Assembly (NCBI GenBank): GCA_041584055.1
Contig: JBFHER010000211.1
Coordinates: 1-6,976, forward strand
DNA length: 6,976 nucleotides
Source of the DNA: JBFHER01 sp041584055
GTDB lineage: Bacteria > Bacteroidota > Bacteroidia > Bacteroidales > UBA5342
Direction of reading: 5' to 3'
The position numbers were made by a program, and so were the translations under genes. Of this stretch, positions 1 to 5,959 are shown piece by piece. Within the stretch, counting starts at the first letter, position 1, and each line of letters opens with the position of its first letter. The notes under the pieces are model-generated. The model was not told the origin of the DNA and did not search any database. It was given only the letters and a program-made list of their open reading frames with translations.

Positions 1-273
1 CTGCATAAAAATGAGACTGCGAAAATTAAGATTTATCCCAAAGCTGAAAACGATTTGCTGATGATTGTAGCGCAAAAGGAGATGCGTAGTGTGACTCTTT
101 TTGACCTTAGCGGAAAGATTATTTTAACTGAAAATGTTGAGGGCTTGACGCATGAATCAAAGCTGCCTGCTGGTTTGAATTCTGTGCTTATCCTGAAAGT
201 TAAGTTTGAAGATGGAACGGCGTTTGTCGAAAAACGATTATATTGCAATCAACAATCCCAAAGCAGCCGATAA
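1..273 (+). CDS. 3'-partial secreted protein ending in a T9SS type A sorting domain
   Basis: Frame 1 is open from the first base to a TAA at 271-273, giving 90 C-terminal residues of a gene that begins outside the window. An internal ATG at 55 is not the start, because the recognisable domain begins upstream of it. The segment matches the Por_Secre_tail (T9SS type A sorting) pattern: IKIYP at about window residues 9-13, then ND-L-L, then VTLFDLSGKI (31-40), LPAGL, and a final KVKFEDG strand with a basic tail. Such domains direct a protein through the outer membrane by the type IX system and are then usually removed. Two things are odd: the usual YPNP motif reads YPKA, and the canonical 'GxYxxKV' strand reads as a longer GLNSVLILKV, followed by a polar CNQQSQSSR tail. 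The cargo domain is not visible, so its function is unknown. A secreted enzyme or binding protein of the same PUL is plausible. Confidence 0.8.
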   Translation: MHKNETAKIKIYPKAENDLLMIVAQKEMRSVTLFDLSGKIILTENVEGLTHESKLPAGLNSVLILKVKFEDGTAFVEKRLYCNQQSQSSR

Positions 274-407
274 ACGGATTTTAAATTGTGTGAAGAAAGT
301 GTTAGCCGGTTTTGGATTAAAATGAAAAAAGACACACATCGCAATATTTTTTTCAGGAATGCTCAAAGATCAAAAAAACGAAAAGAGAAGCGACTTTATT
401 CAAGAGG

Positions 408-427
408 GGCTGGCGCTTGTGCCAGCC
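408..427 (+). other. GC-rich stem-loop between the first two genes
   Basis: GGCTGGC (408-414) and GCCAGCC (421-427) form a perfect 7-bp stem around the six-base loop GCTTGT, with a possible extra G-U pair. It is the only GC-rich island in an AT-rich gap. No T-run follows on the + strand, only AATTAAAAATTAA, so it is not a textbook intrinsic terminator. It may still end transcription of the upstream gene or protect its 3' end. It could also lie in or next to the promoter of the gene at 471. Confidence 0.45.
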
Positions 428-446
428 AATTAAAAATTAATATTTG
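417..446 (+). promoter_or_regulatory. weak candidate Bacteroidota-type promoter before the first fucosidase
   Basis: TTG (417-419) and AATATTTG (439-446) are separated by 19 bases. This resembles the Bacteroidota -33 (TTTG) and -7 (TAnnTTTG) arrangement, with one mismatch in the -7 box. The implied transcript would start about 20 bases before the ATG at 471. The -33 element lies in the hairpin loop at 415-420, and the match is imperfect, so this is only a candidate. Confidence 0.22.
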
Positions 447-470
447 ATATATCTTAATAACATAAAAAAA

Positions 471-1523
471 ATGAAACATCTAATCTCGACTTTTATTCTG
501 TTTGTAATGGCAGTTTCAGCAACATGTCAAGTAAACTATCTGGAAGAATCCCCTGACGATTTTGCTCAACGTATGAAGTGGTTCACCGATGCAAAATACG
601 GCATGTTTATTCATTTTGGTTTGTATAGCCAACTTGGCGGTATTTATGAAGGAAATGATGAAGGGAAATATGCCGAGTGGATTCAGGCAAACCAGCAAAT
701 CCCAAAGTCGGACTATATTAAGTTGATTCAGACCTGGTCACCCGAAAAGTTTAACGCAAATAAAATTGTAAAACTGGCTAAAAAGGCAGGCATGAAGTAT
801 CTGGTAATTACAACAAAACACCACGAAGGTTTTTGTTTGTGGGATTCGAAATATACTGAATATGATATTGCCAACACACCTGTAAAAGGACGTGATTTTA
901 TTAAAGAATTAGCGGACGCATGTAAAAAACATGACATTCGTTTTGGAACCTATTACAGCATTATCGACTGGAACCATCCTTCCCACAATATCCCCGATAA
1001 TAACGCAAAAGAGGTGACACGCAAAAGTTGGCAAAACCCACAATTTAATCCGGGTGAAAAAGCCGGGTACGTGCAATATATGAAAAATCAGATCAAAGAA
1101 TTGATTGAAAATTATGATACGGATATTTTATGGTTTGACGGAGATTGGGCCGATTACTGGACTTTGGAGGATGGCGACGATTTGTACCAGTACATCCGTG
1201 CGTTAAAACCGGATATTATCATCAACAATCGAGTGTCTAAGCGTAAGACTTTTAAAAAAGATTTTGGAACACCGGAACAGAAACATCCGGGGGAATCGCT
1301 TGATCACTACTGGGAAGCTTGTTACACAATGAACAATTCGTGGGGATTTAAAGAAAAAGATACAAACTGGAAAAGCCCAGAAGTTGTTTATGAGAAACTA
1401 AAAGACATCAATGGCAAGGGGGGTAATTTTTTACTCAATATAGGTCCCGATGGTAATGGAGAAGTACCTAAAGCCTCGATGGATATTTTAAAGGAAGTTG
1501 GCAAGATGCTTAAAAAAGAATAG
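471..1523 (+). CDS. GH29 alpha-L-fucosidase, compact catalytic-domain-only form
   Basis: This 350-residue exported protein is a retaining exo-alpha-L-fucosidase of the GH29 type. I chose the ATG at 471 over an in-frame TTG at 444 because it starts directly with a good signal peptide (MKHLISTFILFVMAVSATC, cut near residues 19-20) and follows an A-rich leader. The (beta/alpha)8 barrel fills the rest. Family landmarks are MFIHFG (45-50), TTKHHEGFCLWDS (114-126), GRDFIKELADACKKHDIRFGTYYS (140-163), LWFDGDW (220-226) with D223 as the expected nucleophile, and GGNFLLNIGPDGNGE (317-331). Candidate acid/base residues are E269 in GTPEQ or E282 in YWEACYTMNNSWGF; this residue is poorly conserved in the family. 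The protein stops where the barrel ends, so the usual C-terminal beta-sandwich is absent. No continuation is visible in other frames downstream, so this looks natural rather than a frameshift. It is probably periplasmic: no sorting domain and only a poor lipobox. Confidence 0.92.
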   Translation: MKHLISTFILFVMAVSATCQVNYLEESPDDFAQRMKWFTDAKYGMFIHFGLYSQLGGIYEGNDEGKYAEWIQANQQIPKSDYIKLIQTWSPEKFNANKIVKLAKKAGMKYLVITTKHHEGFCLWDSKYTEYDIANTPVKGRDFIKELADACKKHDIRFGTYYSIIDWNHPSHNIPDNNAKEVTRKSWQNPQFNPGEKAGYVQYMKNQIKELIENYDTDILWFDGDWADYWTLEDGDDLYQYIRALKPDIIINNRVSKRKTFKKDFGTPEQKHPGESLDHYWEACYTMNNSWGFKEKDTNWKSPEVVYEKLKDINGKGGNFLLNIGPDGNGEVPKASMDILKEVGKMLKKE

Positions 1524-1635
1524 CTGTATTCAATTTTGAAATTCGGCATATGAGTCAAATATGAATATCAGGTTTTCTTCTGATGATTAATAAAGTGGAT
1601 AGCATCTGTGAATGTTTGAAATAATCAGCCTTTTA

Positions 1636-1787
1636 AAGTTTGCTATTTTAATTCTATGATATCCTGTAATTGCAAGTTGGTTGTGCTTTATGTGCAAATG
1701 ATCCTGCATATCACCATTTGCCAAACACTTTTTTGCTGTGGCATCCAAAAAACAGAGAGGAGTATCTTGTCAAGTTTACTATTTTAA
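1636..1787 (+). repeat. pair of 16-base near-perfect direct repeats
   Basis: AAGTTTGCTATTTTAA at 1636-1651 recurs as AAGTTTACTATTTTAA at 1772-1787, with one G/A difference and a start-to-start distance of 136 bases. An AT-rich 15/16 match inside one 588-base gap could be chance, but it may be a pair of regulator sites. Confidence 0.45.
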
Positions 1788-1831
1788 ATTTTATGTTGAT
1801 TTCAATGGTGCCATAAGAATCGATAATGGGC

Positions 1832-1904
1832 TATTTGAGCATTGATTTGGTTTATTTGAGAGCGATTTTGAACAGCAAATGAGTTAAAATCGCAAGCTAT
1901 TTGA
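1832..1904 (+). repeat. TATTTGA direct-repeat cluster, possible operator
   Basis: TATTTGAG occurs at 1832-1839 and 1853-1860, exactly 21 bases apart (about two helical turns). TATTTGA recurs at 1898-1904, where the first and third copies share the longer GCTATTTGA (1830-1838 and 1896-1904). Helically phased direct repeats upstream of an operon are typical of sites for AraC-like domains, including those of hybrid two-component regulators common in PULs. No regulator gene is in the window, so the link is inferred. Confidence 0.4.
1862..1893 (+). promoter_or_regulatory. inverted repeat / stem-loop
   Basis: GCGATTTT (1862-1869) and AAAATCGC (1886-1893) are perfect 8-base complements. After a single bulged G, AAC (1871-1873) can also pair with GTT (1883-1885), leaving a nine-base loop. 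It sits between the second and third TATTTGA copies. It could be a dimeric operator on DNA or an RNA hairpin; the AT-rich arms and lack of a T-tract argue against a strong terminator. Confidence 0.4.
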
Positions 1905-1986
1905 TTGTGCACAAAGGGAACACGATGAATCTACTATTCGCAATGTCATGATTGAAAACAACACTTGTGGATGCAAAAGTGGAATG

Positions 1987-2008
1987 ATCGATTGCTTTGT
2001 GAATCGAT
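1987..2008 (+). promoter_or_regulatory. inverted repeat ATCGATT-N8-AATCGAT
   Basis: Two perfect 7-base arms (1987-1993 and 2002-2008) flank an eight-base spacer. The right arm is part of GAATCGATAA (2001-2010), which also occurs as an exact direct copy at 1817-1826. This places an isolated half-site upstream and a full palindromic site about 105 bases before the ATG at 2112, as expected for a regulator-binding region. Confidence 0.4.
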
Positions 2009-2011
2009 AAA

Positions 2012-2040
2012 TTGCATGGTGTTTATTAAATGAATGTTTG
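2012..2040 (+). promoter_or_regulatory. weak candidate promoter for the second operon
   Basis: TTG (2012-2014) and AATGTTTG (2033-2040) are separated by 18 bases, a one-mismatch version of the Bacteroidota -33/-7 pattern. The -7-like box has the same AATnTTTG form as the candidate at 439-446. It lies just downstream of the ATCGAT inverted repeat and would give a leader of about 65 bases. Confidence 0.22.
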
Positions 2041-2111
2041 GTGGCGCGGAACAATTAACGAAATGCAAATTATTAAAGGAAAATAGAATGCATTCAGAAA
2101 AACATTAATGA

Positions 2112-3596
2112 ATGAAAAAATCAAGATTCATATTTGGGTCAAGCGTTTTAATCACAATACTTTCTTTTTTGTTGAGCATGCAGGATCTAAGGGCTCAGGA
2201 CCCAAAACTTGCAGAAGACCCTTTTGCTGTTGATCAGGCAAATCATCAGCAAAGAAACGAAAAACCCTGGCTCAATCGCACGCCTGAAGAATTGCGCGTT
2301 TGGGCCAGGGAAAACCTTCATAACAAGTTAAGAGCCGGGAAAGTGATTGCTGCCAAAGACCATCCCGAATGGGAATGGTTTCGGAAATCAGGCCTTGGAC
2401 TGTTTCTGCATTGGGGCTTACCGAGTGCCAATCCAAATACCGGTGATGCCTGGGCAGTCATGTGGTCAGAACAAAAAGAAAAAGCAGGACGCTACATGGA
2501 ACCAGCAAGCGAAATGTTCAAGGTGGCAGAAACCTGGAATCCTGAAAAATATGATCCTTATAGATGGATGGAGGCAGCTGCAAAAGCCGGCTTTGGCTAT
2601 TCTGTTCTCACCACGCGGCATCATGATGGTTACGCTTTATGGCCAAGTAAACATAGTACCTGGGACACTGGAGAGTATATGGACGGTCGGGATTTAATAA
2701 AAGACTATGTTGAAGCCTCACGTGCACACGACATGCGTATTGGCTTTTATTATTCGGGTCCGAATTGGCATTTTGATTATGAAAGCAGAGAGTTTGAACA
2801 TCCCAATAGCAAAGAATATACGATTAACTATAAACACGAGAAGGTGGATGAATTACCACCTCGAACAGATGAGGTGCGGGCTGCCGAAAAAGAAGAAGCA
2901 AAAGGACAAGTGCGCGAGCTTATGCAGAATTACGGCCCAATCGACATTGTTTGGTGGGACGGGAGTGTGGCCATGAGTGAAGAAGAATTAAGCGCTATGC
3001 AGCCCAATGTCTTTGTGGCGCGAGGGAATATCGCCACACCCGAAGGCATCCATCAGGGAGCAAGTGAGAATTTGAAGGTTACCAACGAATGTGGCTGGTG
3101 GTGGGAGTCATGCCAAAAATCGGAAAACAGTTTTACGCCCAATTGGCATTATGGCATTGAATGTGAAACCAACCATTGGGACACCAATAAATTACTAACG
3201 GAACTCGTGCGCTGTCGTTCCTTAGGTGGCAATTTGCTTGTTAATATTCCCCCACGAGGCAATGGTGAGATGATGGAATGGTATTACGATGTTTGTGATG
3301 AAATGGCCGGGTGGATGAAACACTCGCGTGAGGCTATCTACGATGTTGATTTGGACGCGCCACTTCCAACTTTGGATAAAACGGAGAACTTTACTACGAA
3401 ACGGGGTAACATTTTCTACTCACTTCCAAATGATGAAGGAAGGGTGATTATCCACGATCTTGATCCACCTGTTTCTGTTTCTTTATTAAGAACAGGTGAG
3501 TCAATCGCTTTTGAATATCATGAAAATACCCTTAATATATTTGTTGATCCAGGAATGCAAACACACCTGCCAGACCTGGTAAAGATTATTTATTAA
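2112..3596 (+). CDS. divergent GH29-type alpha-L-fucosidase with C-terminal beta-sandwich
   Basis: This 494-residue exported enzyme is a second GH29-like fucosidase, clearly diverged from the one at 471. Residues 1-28 are a signal peptide ending LRA-Q. Residues 30-85 are an N-terminal extension (WLNRTPEELRVWAREN) leading into the barrel. Landmarks are GLFLHWG (96-102), TTRHHDGYALWPS (167-179), GRDLIKDYVEASRAHDMRIGFYYSG (192-216), IVWWDGS (279-285) with D283 as likely nucleophile, and GGNLLVNIPPRGNGE (372-386). E332 in WWESC is a possible acid/base by analogy with the W-E-x-C motif of other GH29 members. A charged insertion (about 221-262) lies before the nucleophile strand. Residues 408-494 resemble the usual C-terminal beta-sandwich (AIYD, RGNIFYSLP, VSLLRTG). 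No lipobox or sorting domain is seen, so it is probably periplasmic. It leads an operon, with the next ATG 10 bases after its stop. Specificity (linkage, tolerance of sulfate) cannot be read from sequence. Confidence 0.88.
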   Translation: MKKSRFIFGSSVLITILSFLLSMQDLRAQDPKLAEDPFAVDQANHQQRNEKPWLNRTPEELRVWARENLHNKLRAGKVIAAKDHPEWEWFRKSGLGLFLHWGLPSANPNTGDAWAVMWSEQKEKAGRYMEPASEMFKVAETWNPEKYDPYRWMEAAAKAGFGYSVLTTRHHDGYALWPSKHSTWDTGEYMDGRDLIKDYVEASRAHDMRIGFYYSGPNWHFDYESREFEHPNSKEYTINYKHEKVDELPPRTDEVRAAEKEEAKGQVRELMQNYGPIDIVWWDGSVAMSEEELSAMQPNVFVARGNIATPEGIHQGASENLKVTNECGWWWESCQKSENSFTPNWHYGIECETNHWDTNKLLTELVRCRSLGGNLLVNIPPRGNGEMMEWYYDVCDEMAGWMKHSREAIYDVDLDAPLPTLDKTENFTTKRGNIFYSLPNDEGRVIIHDLDPPVSVSLLRTGESIAFEYHENTLNIFVDPGMQTHLPDLVKIIY

Positions 3597-3606
3597 ATAC
3601 AATGTT

Positions 3607-5934
3607 ATGACTAAAAACCTTATTGCATTCATTGTTTTTGTCACATTTATGCCGCTTTTTCTTAGGGCACAAACCCTGTACAATAGCGATGGCAGTATGT
3701 TTGTACCGAAAAGCTATTACCCAAATTTTAGCTGGGACAAGACCCCTCAATACAATATGTTTGGTGATGGCAATTTGCTTTCAGACTCCGAGAGAGCTTT
3801 TATAAATAGCAATACTGATTTTATTTGTATCGAAAAATCACATGGCGGATCGGAACTTGGATTTGCCGAGCTCGGGGCAAAATATGAGGCAACAAAGTTT
3901 CATGAACTTGATTCGAGCAATAAAGTACTGTTTTATTTTAACTCATCCTGGGCCTGGCCATTTACTTCATATTGCCAATATTTTACTGCAGAGCATATTG
4001 ATGATTACCCAATACTCAAAAGCTATCTTGTTATTGATCAGGCAACAGGAGAACTATTTGATCGCAATGGTACTTACGGTTGGAATGTTTTAAATCCGGC
4101 ATTACGTACCTGGTGGGTTGAAACAGTTGCCACAGGAGTAGAAGATGCTGGTTGTGATGGTGTTTTTATCGATCAGAGTTCAGGTCTTTACTGGTACCAT
4201 GAAGGTGGAGAAGCTGTCGTAGACCCTGCGATGGGAGAAATGATGGCCAATCTTAGGTCACGACTACCAAATAAATTTATCATTGGCAACGGGCATCACA
4301 AGAAAGATCACCTTTGGCCTTCTTGTGATGCGACGATGTTTGAACATTACAAATTAGATCTTTTAAGCAAGGAGGAGTTGCTTGTGACATGGGCGGATAT
4401 GGCAAAGATTGCCAAAGACAATAAAGCATCAATTTTCCGTGTTGGTGTTAACCTGGAGGCTGGATCAGAAGTTGATGATATGTCACGTGCAGAGAAAACA
4501 GCCTATATGAAGCAATTGTCGAAAGATAGACTAGAATATTACCACGCTGTATTTCTAATAGGTGCTCAACCTTATTCCTACCTTCAGTATGGCTGGGGCT
4601 TTCAGTTATATGACGGAGGCGCCTTGGTAGATTACCCTGAATTTTCAAAACCATTGGGTGCTCCATTAGGTGCCTATAAACGAAATGGATGGGAATTTAC
4701 GCGTGTCTTTGAGAATGCCAGTGTTTGGGTAAATACGGATACAAAAACAGCTTCAATAAAATGGATTGAGAATCCGGTTGACGAAAACAAAGCCATTGCA
4801 AACCTGGCTTTAGCAGGGACAGCAACACAGTCATCGACCCTACACGGAGGAGTTGCCTCTCGGGCAATCGATGGTACTACAAACGGAGCATTTGGTGCTG
4901 GATCGGTAACGCATACTTCTCCAGAATATAAACCCTGGTGGCAGGTGGATTTAGGCGCCAATTATCGCATTGATGAGATCACGGTTTACAACAGAACGGA
5001 TGCTTCTGCCATAGCCAGATTATCTGATTTTACGGTGTATGTGCTCGATGAGGATAGTGCTGTTGTAGACTCCACTATTTATACAACTTATCCCGACCCT
5101 TCAGTAACAACAGATGCCGGAGGCGTTGAGGGGCGTTTTGTTAAAGTCCAGCTGAATGGTAACGGTGCCTTGAACCTGGCTGAGGTAACAGTCGCAGAGT
5201 CAAAGATCCTGGTTGAGAAGAAAAAGATTTCAATAAATCTTTTTGATGATGCCACGAATGATAGCATCACGCTTGCAAGTCTTTTTATGAATGATCTTAC
5301 CTATACTTCGAATTTTGTCGGAGAATTTAAGATAGAACTTCCTGCAGGTGAGTATCCTTTCTCTTTAAGGAAAAAAGGCTACCATACACTTAATCAAACC
5401 TTAAGTGTGACGAAAGACACGGTCATTGCTTTGCAGATGGCTAAGGAACGTTTTAACTTGCATTTTCAGGTAAAAGATGCAGCAACAAATGATAATATCC
5501 CTTCCGTTTTGATTTCGATCAATGATTCTATTTATGAAACAGACGCACTGGGAAGCCATTCGCTTGTTCTTGACTATGGAGACTATGATTTCATCTTAAG
5601 CAAGGATAATTATTTTGTCGATTCAGGCTCGGTATCCCTTTCAATGGACACAACTTTAACCCTGCATATGTCAGTAGAAACAGGCGTATACAGTCATTTC
5701 AAAAATGAGATCAAAATATATCCGAATCCCATAAACGATGTACTTTCAATTGATTTGAACAAGGGTTCAATGGCGAAATTTGAAGTTTTAAGCATTAGCG
5801 GTAAAACGCTTTTGTCTGGAAATGTTACCGAGGGTAAAAAGACGATAGAACTAGGTGGCTTGTTACCTGGTATATATTTGGTAAAGATTTTAGTAAAGGA
5901 AGAAGTTGCAACTGCAAAAATTATTAAGAATTAA
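3607..5934 (+). CDS. T9SS-secreted multidomain glycoside-hydrolase-like protein with F-type (fucose-binding) lectin domain
   Basis: This 775-residue protein has a signal peptide at 1-22 (FLRA-Q). Residues about 35-390 resemble the uncharacterised 'hypothetical glycosyl hydrolase 15' (GHL15) barrel group: FSWDKTPQYNMFG (41-53), FICIEKSHG (72-80), GCDGVFIDQSSG (182-193) and CDATMFEHY (240-248). D189 and E246 are the best catalytic candidates (inference). Residues about 395-531 are an F-type lectin domain (fucolectin/CBM47 type): NLALAGTATQSS, ASRAIDGTTNG, WWQVDLG, VYNRTD and RLSDFTV. H436-x26-R463-x-D465 matches the fucose-binding motif. The final basic residue is R471, one position later than in the classic motif. 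Residues about 541-690 form two beta-rich carboxypeptidase-regulatory-like repeats, probably linkers. Residues 699-775 are a T9SS type A sorting domain (IYPNPINDVLSIDL, LSISGK, LLPGIYLVKI). It probably acts outside or on the cell surface on fucosylated polysaccharide. Bond cleaved unknown; an endo-fucanase is attractive but unproven. Confidence 0.85.
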   Translation: MTKNLIAFIVFVTFMPLFLRAQTLYNSDGSMFVPKSYYPNFSWDKTPQYNMFGDGNLLSDSERAFINSNTDFICIEKSHGGSELGFAELGAKYEATKFHELDSSNKVLFYFNSSWAWPFTSYCQYFTAEHIDDYPILKSYLVIDQATGELFDRNGTYGWNVLNPALRTWWVETVATGVEDAGCDGVFIDQSSGLYWYHEGGEAVVDPAMGEMMANLRSRLPNKFIIGNGHHKKDHLWPSCDATMFEHYKLDLLSKEELLVTWADMAKIAKDNKASIFRVGVNLEAGSEVDDMSRAEKTAYMKQLSKDRLEYYHAVFLIGAQPYSYLQYGWGFQLYDGGALVDYPEFSKPLGAPLGAYKRNGWEFTRVFENASVWVNTDTKTASIKWIENPVDENKAIANLALAGTATQSSTLHGGVASRAIDGTTNGAFGAGSVTHTSPEYKPWWQVDLGANYRIDEITVYNRTDASAIARLSDFTVYVLDEDSAVVDSTIYTTYPDPSVTTDAGGVEGRFVKVQLNGNGALNLAEVTVAESKILVEKKKISINLFDDATNDSITLASLFMNDLTYTSNFVGEFKIELPAGEYPFSLRKKGYHTLNQTLSVTKDTVIALQMAKERFNLHFQVKDAATNDNIPSVLISINDSIYETDALGSHSLVLDYGDYDFILSKDNYFVDSGSVSLSMDTTLTLHMSVETGVYSHFKNEIKIYPNPINDVLSIDLNKGSMAKFEVLSISGKTLLSGNVTEGKKTIELGGLLPGIYLVKILVKEEVATAKIIKN

Positions 5935-5959
5935 ACGAATCAATTATAGTCTTAGTCAA

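Larger units (their letters stand above)
1524..2111. other. 588-base non-coding region with many short repeats (putative control region)
   Basis: I see no gene here in any frame on either strand and no recognisable RNA gene. It contrasts with the 10- and 25-base gaps downstream. It contains a near-identical pair of 16-base direct repeats, three copies of TATTTGA (two spaced 21 bases apart), two inverted repeats and a repeated 10-mer. Most of these lie in the 310 bases before the second operon. I read it as the operator/promoter region of the genes from 2112 onward. Remains of a decayed gene are possible, but no protein similarity can be read from it. Confidence 0.5.

Noticed and set aside
322..447. 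A 41-codon basic reading frame starting MKKDTHRNIF
   Set aside because: It is extremely Lys/Arg rich, contains the GC hairpin and has no recognisable motif or supporting ribosome site. It is most likely a chance frame in A-rich DNA.
444..470. In-frame TTG start giving a nine-residue longer first fucosidase
   Set aside because: It would put MIYLNNIKK ahead of an already complete signal peptide; the ATG at 471 follows an A-rich leader and gives a normal n-region.
1567..1584. ATCAG-N8-CTGAT as a terminator after the first fucosidase
   Set aside because: Only five AT-rich pairs, and no T-run after the second arm; too weak to call.
1523..1600. Frameshifted continuation of the first fucosidase into a beta-sandwich
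   Set aside because: I read the frames just after the stop and found no EAIY-like motif or sandwich pattern; they close quickly.
2088..2108. Six-codon leader peptide MHSEKH with AAAGGA upstream, ending just before ATG 2112
   Set aside because: Too short to judge and without attenuator-like structure or codon bias. The AAAGGA may be part of the untranslated leader.
1524..2111. Insertion-sequence remnant or CRISPR array in the long gap
   Set aside because: The repeats are too short, irregularly spaced and few for CRISPR, and no terminal inverted repeats, target duplication or transposase fragment can be read.
4448..5270. Minus-strand open frames opposite the lectin and barrel region, and similar frames opposite the other genes
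   Set aside because: They are antisense readings of well-supported + strand genes, with no motifs or credible starts of their own.
3607..5934. Naming the 775-residue protein as a GH168 endo-fucanase
   Set aside because: The acid pair and context make it tempting, but I cannot align it to that family here. Only a GHL15-like resemblance is supported.
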